Source: Neckera pumila
Taxonomy: Eukaryota > Streptophyta > Bryopsida > Hypnales > Neckeraceae
Reading direction: 5' to 3'
Length of the DNA stretch: 64,000 bases
NCBI GenBank assembly: GCA_963969595.1
Contig: OZ018410.1
Span: 3,472,001-3,536,000 of the forward strand
Part shown: piece after piece, positions 23,300 to 35,852 of the stretch
Position numbering within the stretch: position 1 is the stretch's first letter
Layout of the letters: the number at the start of each line of letters is the position of its first letter
The notes under the pieces: model-generated
What the model was told of the DNA's origin: nothing
Seen by the model: only the letters and a program-made list of their open reading frames with translations
Databases searched by the model: none
Position numbers and translations under genes: made by a program

Positions 23300-24282
23300 C
23301 AATCGTCAAAGAGTATCACTTTCTAGAGCATTGAGAAAAAAGGGGAAAAATATTCAAACATACAAAAAAATCCTTCTAGACTAAGTTATTGTAGGAATGT
23401 GCCGGAAAAAAATTCAAAAGCTTTAAAGCTCAAACTGCATTTTATATTGTTTGAAGTTACTGGAAGCTTCCTAGTAGCTTAGTCAAAAAATAAATAATTA
23501 AGATGGTGCCTAAATTTATGGAAAATTATTGACCTATATATATATATATATATATAAGGATTGCCTAATTGATAGGAATTCAACTCGTTCCACTCAATCT
23601 TGTATCTCTTCTTCTCTACTTTATTAATAACTATAAAGGTATGTTCGGACTTGGTTTTAAGGAATGTTGTTTGTAAGGGTCTTGGGACGAATTTAGACCT
23701 ACTTCCAGTATGGATTCACATTGCAAACATCCCCCCTAACACAAAGTGCAAACATACCTTTTATACATTGTAAATTTTTTGCCTTACCATTTTGACTGTT
23801 TAAAAGCACAATCTCTCATAAACAAAATATATCTCTCGTACACAATAAACCTTGATACTTAGCAAACCTTGACATAAAAGGTAAAGAATTTAGGGTTCAA
23901 AAGTTAAGACAAGGATTTATGTAAATGCAGTTGCCTTAGATGAAAGTAGCGGCAACCATCCAAAATTATAAAAACATTTGGATGAGTGCCTAATTTATTT
24001 GAATTGCATTTCAAAATTATCCAATCTTAACATATTATTTTTTGGATTGCCTAATTGATTTTTGCACTTTAATTAAATATTAGATAGAAAGATGCCCAAG
24101 CTGTGACGAAGCTACAATAACCCCTAAGTGCTTGAACCACAAATATGTATCTTTATACTAAGATCTATCCCAAAAAATATCATGTTAAAGATTTGTAACA
24201 TGAACTCAAACAAAACATTCTTTCCTCTTATATTGATATAATATTACTCAACCGTTCTTCATGTATACTTCTTCAACAAATT
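23300..24282. other. AT-rich DNA with (TA)n, no gene seen
   Basis: A TA dinucleotide run lies at about 23,536-23,558. No other structure was found. Confidence 0.45.
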
Positions 24283-24286
24283 TTAA

Positions 24287-25210
24287 CCCCTAAATTGAAA
24301 GCCCATTGTCCCTTTGGGTGACAAATGCGTTTTGGGCAGGTACCTACGGGCTGAAATTTTCTCTTGATTTTTTGAAACTTTTTTTGGAGGTAGAAAATCT
24401 GATTAGCTTTGTGGGAATATAATTTTTTTCACAATCGGTGCCCAGGAACAAAAGTTATGACCAAATAAGCTCAAAATAGGGGACGGGGGGTAGCGCGAAC
24501 AGCCAAAAAAATTTGCACTTTTTTTTTTTTTTTTAGTATTTTTTTCTCATAGATTATATTTTTTTCTATCTTAAAAGCTTTCATTCATTTCATTTGGATT
24601 TGTTATGAGAAAGTCATAGACATTCTTTTTTCTTCAGGTAGTTAGAGCATCTTTTTGAAAAAAATAACTTGTAGGATTCATTTCTGAATGCAATTTTTCA
24701 AAATTTTTAGCTTTTTTTTTGGCATGGTTTAGTTTACTTGCTAGAACATTCTCGCCATTGGGATTCATGCATTTTAGTTCCATCTAAAATATATGAATAT
24801 TTTAGATTTTCCTTTTATCTTGTACCTACTTCTACTTAATAATTTTTTTAATAATGAAAATTAATTTTTTTTGAATTTTTTTTTGGGGTAGATTTTCAAT
24901 TCAATTCTCCACTACAGTAAAGCTCAAAACTCTATAGTGATAAAAATTTTAAGTTAGAAATATTCAAAGTCAAAAAATCCAATTCCACAATGTACTGAAA
25001 AACTTGTTTTTTTCACTTTAAACGTAGATATCTTGCAATTTGTGTGGTCAAAAATTCTGAATTTTTTTTCACACATTCTTATACTATTTAGGTATAAAAA
25101 CTACAGTTAGATGTGCAAAAAAAACATTTTTTTAATTTTTTCACACTTAGCTAAAAAAATGGCAGTTTGAGGTGTTTTTTGGCAGAAAAAAGGCTTTGGG
25201 CCTTTAGGGT
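24287..25210 (-). mobile_element. TTAA-type element, sub-family 1, full length (924 bp)
   Basis: Between TTAA (24283-24286) and TTAA (25211-25214), in the opposite orientation to 33345-34263. Ends CCCCTAAATTG and CCTTTAGGGT. No coding frame. Confidence 0.8.
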
Positions 25211-25429
25211 TTAATGAAATGAAATGCACTTTTAAAAACAATCATCGTTCATTATGTGGCAAGTTGTGTATTTAGAATTCAAAGGAATAGTTTGATTACT
25301 AGCCCTTTCCAAAAGCTAAGGGTTCAGTTTGACTTTGACTTCACTTGGAGTTAGGTTTTGTCATTAACGCTTAAAATCTAAAGAATCCCCTCAAAGGACA
25401 TTTGAAGGTCCGGGCAAGTTCCTATAATC

Positions 25430-25850
25430 TCAAATTTGGCATGATTTTTTTGAAACTTTTTGTGAAGATGAAAAAAATTTGCTGGAAAATTTATTTTTAT
25501 TCCAATCAATTCTTGAAAGCAAAAGATATACCTCACAAAGCTCAAAGTAGACGAGAGCAAGCAACAAAAAAAACTCAAAAAACTTGAAAATAAATAAATA
25601 TAGACTACTTAGACTACATTTTTTTCTCTATGGAAAGATTTGATTCATTGCAATTGGATTGTGAAGGTTATGGACAATCAAACCATCCTTTTGAAATAAT
25701 AAGTTGTAGGATTTATCTCTAAATTCTAAATTTTTCAAAAAAAAAATTTCACAAGCTTAAGATCTCTTGCTAGAACAATCTCACAATTGAGAATAGTACA
25801 ATATGTTTCAATTCCATCTTAGAGTTGTTATGAATAATAATGAACCTCAC
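25430..25850 (-). repeat. Diverged remnant of a sub-family 1 TTAA-type element
   Basis: Follows the order of the 24287-25210 copy ('tttgaaacttttt', 'catagac/ggacaatc', 'gctagaacaatctcac', 'ttcaattccatctta') with many differences and no recognisable ends. Confidence 0.4.
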
Positions 25851-25859
25851 TATAATAAG

Positions 25860-28400
25860 AATCTCTACACTTCACCTTCTCACAACACTTTAAGCTTTCT
25901 TGTGATGATACAAAAAAATTTGACACTTGATGGTACACATACTTTAATCAAATTTAAACAATCAGATTTTTGACATTATTTGACTTTGAATTTTTTTGAT
26001 TTTGACCAACATACCCATTAATTTCCAAAAAAAACTCAACATGAATTTCTAGAATTATTTTCTGTTGAACCTGCTCATCTTTTTTTTCTTGAAAAACACT
26101 TGGACAATTTCCATCAGTACATGCATTTGCCCCCCTTCATATCACTTCAACAATCGTCCATGCACCCTTTGTTTGTACAAAACCTTGACCACACCACCAA
26201 GAATATCCAGCCCAAATGAGAAAGATCTCTCAACCATTTTGCAATCCCCCAATGATGTCAAACCACATGCATCTGATTTTTCCAAGCATATGTCCAAGAA
26301 GAAAACAAATACTCATGACAAGCTTTATAAAAACACCACAAATATCATACACAAGGACCCCCCGCCACACCCACCCTCACACAAATCTTGGCAAAAGCAC
26401 AAATTTCAGGCACAAACAAGAAAAACAAAAAAAACTTTCCTTTCCTTTCCATCCAGGAAATTCTCATGGCAACCACCCAAGTTCAGTTCCATTAATAAAG
26501 TCCTTCTTTTCAAAGAAGATATTTTAGTATTACCATGAGGAGTGATGACTAACAGTGCAGTGCCCTAATTTCTATTTTTAAGCTTACATTATTATTCCTT
26601 TCTTGACCTAATTGACTCCACCGAATTCTCTGAAATCTGGTCAGGCCCACTAGACAGAGGCCCCCAAGCCCTACTTGTAGGCGCCCACCCAATCCCAATG
26701 AATGAAACTCCGGCTCACCGGCTTTTAAGTACAGTACAGTAGTGCATGCCCTACAAATTACAGTTACCCTAAAATTACTGTTACCCACAAATTAGGACCA
26801 GCCCTTTATAGCCGCATCCAAGGATAAATGTTAAAAATTTGATGTACCTTTCATAATACGGAGTACTCCATATTATGTACGAGTGCTTGGAATAGGGGGT
26901 CCTTTCTGCTCCCCTCCAAAGCTAGAGCCCCCCAGAACCATGTCAAGTAAAAAACAAAGCTCCTTAAATCAGTTGGTTCCTTAACTTTGAGTAATCTCTA
27001 TACAAAGATTGGAACACCTCATCCAGATGCAGACCTATACAACTTAGAACCAATTTGATGCAAGCAAGTTTAGATTGATTTTGACCAACCTGATGCCTGG
27101 AATTATTCCCATTTTCCCCTCCGAGGCATTCAGGAGGGAATTGTTCCTTGTCATAGGGGGAGGATACAACCTAGTTAATAATGTTATGTATTTTGTGATG
27201 CGTAAATTTTATATTTCTTTGCCTCTCCCGAGTCCTATCTCGTTTGGTGCCTCTGATTGCAAATATGGATTCAAAATTTGCAAATTTTATCATGGGTGGC
27301 AAATAAATAATTGGTATGTCTTCTCCCGGGGTAAAAACAAGCGACAGTAAGGGGGTCAATCCTCCCTAGTAAAATGTGAATAATTGCCGTTCAATTCCTG
27401 AATTCTAGAACAGTCGGTTGCCCAGTCAGTCGAAGTGAAAAGTAGACATGACGGACCCCCCCTGCTACTCTACTTGTCACGAAGGCTCCAATAAGGCAGA
27501 CCGCAGTGGCGGGAGTTACCGAAGCCACGTGGACTAGTCCACGTGACACTAACGTGGGCGCGGAATGATTCCTCTCTTGAAAGTGGCCGCAGTGGATCAT
27601 CAATCCCGGTAACTCCGGATTGGGGGCATGGCCCTACCCCCGCCCCCCTCATCTAAATCTGGTGGACTACGTAGATTCGGACCTGGCAACAGAGGTATCC
27701 TCGAGTTCCTGATTTAATCTTCTTGCATGTGTGGATTTTGAATGTGCCACAGTGCTAGGCTTAGGTGGTTGGCAGATGGGGCGCTGGCTGATGTGGGACG
27801 CTATCCTAATGGTTTTTAAAAAAAATTCTTATTGGACTTTTTTTAATTCCTCCTTTTGGGGAAACATTTGGGAGACAGTTGGCTTGCCTTTTATGAAAGT
27901 TCGGTGGGATTATTTTTAAGCTTAGCATCAGTTTTTGAGGGGGAGAGTTGGGCTTTTAGGCCGGCATTAGAAACTGGAGTGCTGGGCAAGGGGGTCACAT
28001 GTGGAATGTACGGTGTTAGGCGATTTTGGAGTTTCTAAAGCCAGTTGGGAAACAAGCTAAACTTTCCAAAAGTGAGTATTTTTTTTGGCACAAGTGAATT
28101 CCACAAGCTGTTTCGGACGCTTTCAGTTTCTCCTTGAAGTATGGTTTTGCTTGCCCCTTGTTACGAGTTTTTTTCCCTGTAGTGAGTGAAAATATAATAG
28201 TTTTCACTTTACGGTAGTATGTAGTACTCGGTAATAAAAAAGAATTTAAAAAAAAAAGTCTCCCACTTCCAATTCCCTCCCTTCCTCAGTCTGCCCAGTC
28301 TCCCTGACGCCAACTCCGTAATTCCAGCCGCTGTACAAAAAGGCAGTGAGAAAGTAGCCCCACTCAGTTTCTCCCTGGACCGTAAATTAGTGTAGGTAAG
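25860..28400. other. No gene seen; mixed unique DNA
   Basis: Contains a 157-codon open frame (26065-26538) with no recognisable domain, the imperfect palindrome CATAATACGGAGTACTCC... (26845-26870), and a GC-richer stretch 27,430-27,720. Nothing supports a gene. Confidence 0.35.
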
Positions 28401-28439
28401 GAAATCGTACGACCAGGACTTGGGCTCCCCCAACTGGCT

Positions 28440-28830
28440 GTTGACTTGAGTGGATGCAAGGGCCAAGGGGCCGCCTCGCCCGCGCTTTCGTTGGAAGCAC
28501 ATGTTGGATGGGTCGGCCTTGCCCGGCCCGGTCCACTCCCCCCCGAAGAAACGCCCGGCGACCCGCGCCTCCGCGGAGCGTCGCTTCTCCCATAAAGCTC
28601 TGCTCTGCTGCCGTTCTCCTCGCTTTGGTGCTCTTTCCTTCTTCCGCCAGTGCTTGAAATCGCTCTCTCCTTCTCTCCTCGCTTCGATTGTGCGCTTCCT
28701 CTCTCTTTGACTGAGGACTCGAGCTTTTAGTCTCCAGATCTTGCTTATCCTTTTGATTCTTTCGTACCCGGATTTGGCGCTGTTTGGTGATTGTTCTGCG
28801 AGTCTTTGGTGGTGAAGTTTCTTTGATTCG
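28440..28830 (+). promoter_or_regulatory. GC-rich promoter and pyrimidine-rich 5' leader of the serine-rich-protein gene
   Basis: A locally GC- and CpG-rich island in AT-rich surroundings. From ~28,600 to 28,712 the + strand is strongly CT-rich (repeated CTCTC, CTTCC), as in many plant 5' leaders, so transcription probably starts in this zone. A GT donor at 28840 (AACGGTAGGC) and the acceptor at 29197 could bound a 5'-UTR intron. The long open frame on the opposite strand (28209-28940) is low-complexity Arg/Lys/Ser and is read as a shadow of this island. Confidence 0.45.
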
Positions 28831-28839
28831 TGAGAAACG

Positions 28840-29197
28840 GTAGGCGATTTGGATTCCATTGAGTGTGCGTGGTGAGGTTCTTTACGTATGATCCGTAACG
28901 GGATCGTGTTTGCGCTTTTAAGTTTTAGTCGTACGAGCAAGCGTTGGCGGGTGCTTGGTTGAAGGACGTCCGAAGGTGTTTGGAGGCGTTGGATATAGTG
29001 TTTGAAGGACGTGCGAAGCCGTTTTCGTAGCCGGTACGCATTTCGTAGTCGTGGACTCTGTATTGTGCATGCAGGGGCGTGGTTTAGTGTAGGTTTGATG
29101 CTTTTTCGGTTTAGTGAGGTTGATGCGTGCGTTACAAGGTGAAGAGCAGTTTGTTCAGGGCGGGATTTCTGATGTTGAAAACTGCCATGGTTTGCAG
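28840..29197 (+). other. Possible 5'-UTR intron of the serine-rich-protein gene
   Basis: A GT donor (GGTAGGC) at 28840 and a TTTGCAG acceptor ending at 29197 would splice the CT-rich leader to within 19 nt of the chosen start codon. Other donors in the interval are possible. No branch-point evidence was weighed. Confidence 0.3.
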
Positions 29198-29215
29198 GTG
29201 GTTGTGTTTGCCATC

Positions 29216-29959
29216 ATGAATGCCTCGAAGCTTCTCAAGGCGGTCCTTAGGCCGCGGACTCTTCAGAGCAACGCAGGCAGGAGTCCTACCGTAACTGACG
29301 GGCCTTCGTCGAGGCGTTCGTTATCTCCCGACAGTCGGCTGCCTTCGTCTACTCTAGCTTCCAAGAGATCTTCGACTCCTGTGAAGATGACTTGCATGTG
29401 CTCCCCGACAACGCACCCCGGCTCCTTCCGTTGCAAGTATCATCGGGCTCAGAAGCAGGCGGTCGTTGTCGCCATTCCAAGCTCCCCGAGGAAGAAGGTG
29501 TCTTCTCGAGATTCGGATATTTTAAGTGAAGTGAATAGGTGTCTTCCCGGTATGCATCCGTCGACGACAAGGTCTGCTCCTGTGCGGTGTAGCAGGTTGA
29601 AGAACATGACATTTGGAAGCGGTTTGGAAGAAGAAGAGGAACTTGCTCTGTCTTACAACGGGTAAGTGAATATTGTTTTCCCATTTCCTTCCACTTTATT
29701 CAGTCTTACTATGGTGTAGACGCGATTTTCTGGCGACCTGGACCTGATGCGTCACCTTTTTTTGGTCCGCAGAGATTATGTGCGGAATTACGGCAGTTCA
29801 GTTTCTCGCGGCAGCACTGCGTCTTCTCAAGGACCTAGTCGGTCATCTCCACAAATCAAGAAAGACCTTCCGAGGGAGATCCCTACTATGTTTTGTCAAA
29901 GTACATCGAGAAAGGCTTTGGATGCCTTTGATCGCAACATGACAAGGATGTATTTGTGA
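29216..29959 (+). CDS. Serine-rich plant protein with CxCSPTTHPGxFRCxxH signature, 2 coding exons, 210 aa
   Basis: Function unknown. Belongs to the plant 'serine-rich protein-related' family, recognised by CMCSPTTHPGSFRC followed by KYHR (residues 60-77). Exons 29216-29661 and 29773-29959 join across a clean GT-AG intron of 111 bp into a 633-nt frame; the Asn-Gly codon pair spans the junction. Residues 1-56 and 130-200 are rich in Ser, Arg, Pro and Thr; an acidic patch (LEEEEEL) closes exon 1. The Cys and His spacing could bind a metal, but that is inference. The start begins MNASKLLKAVL, just after a plausible acceptor (TTTGCAG, 29191-29197). An upstream in-frame ATG at 29114 would add 34 residues if that 5' intron is not real. 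No signal peptide or membrane segment is seen. Third-position GC is higher than in the surrounding DNA, as expected for a real gene. Confidence 0.85.
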
Positions 29960-30250
29960 AAAACATTCGACTAGTTGTCCATTTTGTACATTATAATCTA
30001 TTTTTGTTTAACGAACTAGAACATTTATACACATCGCCTACGTGCGGTGACGAGAGTAGTAGTGTAGACGCAAGCGTTCCCGTTGGGGGAAGGTGGCATG
30101 AAGCGGGGAACTGTATAGATTGATGTGAAGTTTTGAGACTTAGAACGGTGTTATCACCGCATGATTAATCGGTCGTATCGAAAGTTAGATTAGTGTGGCC
30201 GAGAACGGAAATTACATATTTTTCTGGTAAGAGGAAAGTAGATGAACAGG
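29960..30250 (+). terminator. 3' UTR and polyadenylation region of the serine-rich-protein gene
   Basis: Immediately after the stop, TTTTGTACATTATAAT (29973-29988) combines a TGTA far-upstream-type element with an AT-rich near-upstream element. Confidence 0.35.
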
Positions 30251-33200
30251 TCTGCTTGTGGACGTATATTATACATGATTGAGCAGCATTTTGCTCTTCA
30301 GCATCCTCTTCATGTGCGCTGAGCAATGTCGAATGATGGTACGGTTGTCAAAACTTGTTGGCTGTAACGTTGTTGTGTTGCCTTGCAGATTTACTGTTTT
30401 GGCGTTGGATCACAACTTGTCTTGTGCATTAGTGATTTGACCTCGTCACGGTGTATGGTGGCTGAATCTATTGTTTGCTCACAAGCACACGCCCTGAAGC
30501 TATTCCACATACTGACAGTACCGAGGCCATTTGATCTCGTCGATTGCAAGCATTCACTGCCGTGTGGGTTTAATTGGTTTGAGCTTATACGTATCCCTAC
30601 CTACTTATCCTTCTGCTCGTTATCCTGGAATATATTATGTAAGCCAGTCTCATTCCTAAAATTGTGTCATATTGTAGTCTCTGTTCACAACGATGTGTTT
30701 GTGCATGTGGTTGTCACATCTGGTGTTTGACTCTTCCTGTTTCATGGCCCTATGTTTGAAGTGGTTTCTATTGATTCATATGCTTGTGATCTGTGACAGG
30801 TTTGTGTGGACACACTCTTTGATGGCCATTGGGAGGATGATGATTTCTTGCAAGTGCTGGTGTGTTGCACATCTTTTGATGTTTGGAACTGGCTTTTTCC
30901 ACCAGTTGAAGCTTGGTAATGTGCACACCTACCTTTGTCATTCAGTTAATTTTTTGTATTGATATATTTGTCATATTTCACATATGAATGTTCACATTAC
31001 TGCTATTGTTCGATGTGTATTGACAAGTTGCTGAATACAGAAAGGATTTTTACATTGTGCAGGCCCTGTGGAATTGTGTTGTAAAGGGTTACCATGCATA
31101 TTTATGTGATGAAATGCAACATGCTAGTCATCTTTGCAGGTTTCTAAAACCTCAATGACAGTGTAGCTTTGCAGGTTCTCACATGAATGTGCATGTTTGG
31201 TTATACATATTTGACTTCATGTTGAAGAAGACTTGCCAGGTAAATTTTACTGTGCACTGGAGAAGGCTGTTGATTTCAATTCAAAGGTAAATTAATCTTT
31301 GAATTGAAAGCAACATATACACTGACCAATCCATCTCTGTATGAGAAGGAAATTGTGAGAATGTTGATCTTTCAGGTTAGGTAAGCAGAATTATATCTGA
31401 AGAGTTCCTGAGAAGAGTAGGTTGAAATGAGTTTCCAAGATTGCTGACAAAAAAGAAATTATCCTCAACAATATAAGCAGAGCATAGGGGATTGTCCAGT
31501 GTACAAAATGGAGCTTGTCTGGACAGTTCTTCAGGAGCCTATATTCAAGTATCAAATACCAGAAACTCAAAAGCCACACCCATTGAAAGGTGAAAGATAT
31601 TCAAGTGTCAAATACCAAAAAATCAAAGCCATACCCATTGGAAGGTGAAAAGTATGAGCAAAAGTGTTTCAAGAGAGACATGGAGAAATCAATGACTATG
31701 AATGCCATGTGCATCCAACCAATTATTTAAAATCAATCAAAACCATTCCATCTGTGATGATGTGAAGGAAGAACTGAAGATTTGAAGACCTTCAACAGAA
31801 ATATCAGAAGCTATTGCCTTGTGGCAATATGGACCATGTCAATCTTGAGGAAAAATCAAGAAAAATGGTGTTCTCTTGTGAGAATGCCTTACATGCTCCT
31901 ACATGGTTTCATGATCATTAACCTTCATTCATTTTGCAGCATCCTTATTTAATTTAAAGCCCCAACTTTTTTGAGAGAAGGGGAATTCATTTCAGAGCAA
32001 GAAGTTCAGAAACCATCCCTGGGAGAAGACTTGGTAAACCATTTTTTGCTTTAGCAAAAGATCATGAACCCATATTGAAGAGGTTGCTTACATTTTGGGG
32101 GACAATGAATCAAATGACTTCAAAGATGAAGATTGTAACAAAGTGTTACGTATGGAGATCCAAAATGCATCTAACGCAAAGCGAAGACAGAGCTTTTATA
32201 GCATGAAGATAATTGTCCATTCAAAATGTGAGAGAGGTTCAATAATAAACACTCTGCTTACTAGCTACCACCACTATAATTCCATAATCGGTGTCATTCA
32301 TTATCAAAAATGGTCATATTTCAATCTCATTGTTATCCTTCTAGTGCTTATCATTTAAAGTATTATACAATTTCATTTTTCACCCAAAAATAGAAACTGA
32401 CATTAGGTGCACTTATCTTACCAGAATGATTCAACACTTTTGTTGCTACGCATGTGTTTTAGAAGAAATATTTGTGACCTTTTTCTACTTAGAAGAACTA
32501 AATTTGAAATTCTATGTTTTTGAATTGGTCACAAATGGAAAGCAATTGTGGTTAGAATTACCCATGATGTTAAAATAATTACACCTAATATTGAATGCTT
32601 TTTGAAACCGACCACTACAGATTCTTGCCTAGAATGCACTTTGACTATTCATGAGAATCTATAGTCGGTCATAGAAACACCTATTTTCCAACACTTTGAA
32701 AATTTATAGTTTATTCATATAGTGTCCCAAAAATGCATTCTAATAGCCCAATCAAAATAATAATCCCCTTGCTTTGCTGTAATTGCTTTTCAAATCATGC
32801 TTACCAAATCTCCTCCATTCTCGGAACCCAAAATGCATAACACAAAAAACCTTGCTTCAACCATGAGAAAAAATTTTAAAGAAAAAGAAAAAGAAAGCAT
32901 CATGGTGCAGGCCAATGGTACTATCAAATACAAAAGCGGTTATTGGGTGATAAAAAAAAGTGCAACAACATGCATGTAGCCTACTACTATGGTAGGCTCA
33001 GTTCTGGCTGTCCAATTGAGTGGATTGTTCAAGTACGTCGCAACTTTGTGAGACCTAGTGGCGGAAAGTGTTGCATCATGGCTCAGTCCTTTTTTGTGTT
33101 AGTACTGGAGAGTCATACTAATTTAAACTCCAGAGTAATAAGTACCTAGCTGGCTTAACTTATTTGGTGCCATGGCATCAGTTGCTTGCTTGCTTGCCAT

Positions 33201-33340
33201 CGTTTTGTTTGTGTCACCAAAGTTTAGTTCTTTCACTTGCACAGACAAATCTCAGCAAAAGTGAAGTCCATAAATGAAAAAATTTGAATATTGGGTAGAG
33301 AAGTTCTAAGTGATCAAAGTTGAATTGGTCGTAGATTCTC
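30250..33340. other. Mostly unique DNA, no gene assigned
   Basis: Less repetitive than its surroundings, with several splice-like signals but no recognisable protein. Contains a 56-bp tandem duplication (31542-31650, unit starting 'tattcaagt.tcaaatacc') and, at 32620-32760, blocks shared with the element at 46669-46950. Confidence 0.35.
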
Positions 33341-33344
33341 TTAA

Positions 33345-34263
33345 CCCCTAAACGCCCAAGGCCTTTTTTCTGCCAAAAAACACCCAAAACTGTCATTTTT
33401 TTAGCAAAGAGTGAAAAAAAATTAGAAATGTTTTTTTTGCACATCTAACCGTAAGATCTTACACCTAACTAGTATGAGAATGTGTGGAAAAAAATTCAGA
33501 ATTCTTGACTGCACAGATTGCAAGATATCTACGTTTAAAGTGGAAAAAACAAGATTTTCAGCACATTGCGGGACCAGATTTTTTGACTTTAAACATTTTT
33601 AACTTAAAATTTTTGCACTACAGAGTTTTGAGCTTTAAATATTTATAGTGGAGAACTGAGTTGAGAGTCTAGGGGAAAAAAAAATTCAAAAAAACTTAAT
33701 TATCATTCTTTAAAAAATTGTTAAGTAGAAGTAGGTACAAGATAGAAGGAAAATCTAAAATATTCATATATTTTTGATGGAATTAAAATGCACTAATTCC
33801 AGTGGTGAGATTGTTCTAGTAAGTAAAGTAAACCATTACAAAAAAGAAATTTGAAAAATTTGAAAAATTGCATTCCAAAATGAATCCTACAAGTTATTTT
33901 TTTCAAGAAGATGCTCTAACTGCCCGAAAAACAAGAATGTCTATAACTTCCTCATAACAAATCCAATTGAAATGAATCAAAGCTTTCTAGATAGACAAAA
34001 ATATAATCTATGAGAAAAAGAACATTTAAAAAAAAATTCAAAATTTTGCAAATTTTTTTTGTTGTCCTCCGTCCCCACACATTCCAAGAAATGGCATAAC
34101 TTCTCGCTCGAAGGTCCGATTTCAAATTTTTTTTTGCCGCCACATACCTCTCTCAATTCTTCACCTTCTCAAAAAGTTTCAAAGAATCACAACAAAATTT
34201 CAGCCCGTAGGTACTTGCCCAAAAACGCATTTGTCTCCCGAAGGGACAATGGGCTTTTAGGGG
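33345..34263 (+). mobile_element. TTAA-type element, sub-family 1, full length (919 bp), reference copy
   Basis: Perfect TTAA on both sides (33341-33344; 34264-34267). Terminal inverted repeats CCCCTAAACGCCCA / TGGGCTTTTAGGGG. Internal landmarks in order: AACCGTAAGATCTTACACC, 'caagatatctacgtttaaag', 'tttttgcactacagagtttt', 'gttaagtagaagtaggtac', 'tcaagaagatgctctaactg'. No coding capacity in any frame. Confidence 0.8.
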
Positions 34264-35487
34264 TTAATCAGTGCTCTAATGTCAATCGATGTCTTTATGC
34301 AAAACATTGTGCAATGTGCATCTACTTGCATTAGAACATTCTTTTTAAAACAAAATGTACTTGGTGATGAGTTTCAATAGTCTTAAACTTTGGTGGAATG
34401 ACACCATGATTTCCTTGTCTTGAACAACACTAAATTGCTCTTGAAAGCAGGATCTTTTACAAACTCACTGCTCTCAAGGCCAATCCAATGCAATAAACCA
34501 CATATGCTACACAAGTTGCTCTTTAAGATCATCACACAGTCATACATTCCCAAAAAATAATACTTGAATCAACAATGTTAAGATGATTCAGACATCTTGA
34601 TTCGGCAATTTTGAACATAATTAGTTGTGTTGATTCAGACCACCATGCATAGTTCTCACATACTGTCGAACCCTAAAAACCGGTGCCACCAGCCCTATCA
34701 ATCCATTATTTTTGTTTGTACTGATCCCGGACAACATCCGGGCTCCAATCCATCTGCTTCTAGGATCCCTATATTAGATCATATGATGGTCTCGTCCTTC
34801 CTTCCGGCCAGCATGGGGGAGCCAGGGCATTTGCTTGCTTCCGAGCTTCTGCATGTCAGCTTCTGCATGAAATAAGTTCTCTATCTAAGCTTCTATATAT
34901 CACGATATTTCAACTCATCGGATGCACTAAAGTGGCAGACAGCCAAGGGGATCATTAATGCTGCAGTAGCTGGCAACAAGAGGGCACCATTCATGTGAAG
35001 CCGGACTCTGATGAAAGGAAGGAAAGGAAGGACGACGAACGTTGGGTGCTCTCGAGTCCACTCTCTCACACTTCTGTGACGCAAATTTTTTTGAAACACG
35101 GGCAGCCAAAGCTTAGTCAGCAAGACGAGAGAAGCCAGTGTCCTTGCTCTCAGGCACTGATGACTGAGCGCAGCCAAGCTTACGCTTACTCAGCAAGATG
35201 ACGGGAGAAGTGTCTAGGGCTCGAGGCTCTTGTGTACTGACTGACGAGCTCAGACTGCAAACTGGGGTGGGAACTTGGGATGTGAAGGCATTTCAAATTT
35301 TGGAATGGAATGGAGAAGGAGACACACCTTCTTCAATGTTGACTTTGTCAAGGAAATTTTGGGTCGAACAGAGGGGGCCATTTGCGGAGTCAGAGTAGGC
35401 CAGTAACTTAGAAAAATTATAGCAATTTTGAAATCTGCATTTCGGAACTGGAACTGAAGTGGGGTTAACTTACAGACAGTGTAAGGA

Positions 35488-35803
35488 AGGTAACAGGTCC
35501 AGAAATCCACTTAAGAGCTGAAAGTGAATTTTGGGGAGGTGAAGCTATTGAAATCATTTTCAGTAAACTTTCCTTGATAGACAAGTGGAGTTGGCATCTA
35601 ACCCAAGTCGTTTCATATTGTTTGGAGCTCTGTGGGATTAGTTATAAAATTTTGAAGTTGAAATGGCATAGGGCTCTAAAATCGTCCACCTCCTAAAATG
35701 TACATTGTTGAAATGCGGCTATGAAAAAGCAGCATGTACATACAATGTACATTTGAGGATGTGGGCGGTTTTAAAGCCTGTGTGATTTCTAGACCTATTA
35801 CCT
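35488..35803. mobile_element. AGGTAACAGG-ended MITE (316 bp)
   Basis: Ends AGGTAACAGGTCCAGAAATC and, inverted, AGGTAATAGGTCTAGAAATC, with TA on the right side (35804-35805). The interior matches 48244-48555 in reverse, including the paired 'caatgtacat' blocks. Confidence 0.6.
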
Positions 35804-35852
35804 TATACTCTTTTGTATATTTAACCCTTTTTCTTCTTTTTTTTTCATTTAA

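Noticed and set aside
22846..23319. 157-codon minus-strand frame with repeated SYPGYTHVI
   Set aside because: Generated by the 55-bp minisatellite, with no coding evidence outside the repeat.
26065..26538. 157-codon + strand frame, Lys/Pro/Ser-rich
   Set aside because: No domain, no family resemblance and no splice or promoter context; likely chance openness in A/C-rich DNA.
28209..28940. 243-codon open frame on the minus strand
   Set aside because: It is antisense to the GC-rich promoter and CT-rich leader of the serine-rich-protein gene. The translation is low-complexity Arg/Lys/Ser/Glu with no recognisable domain.
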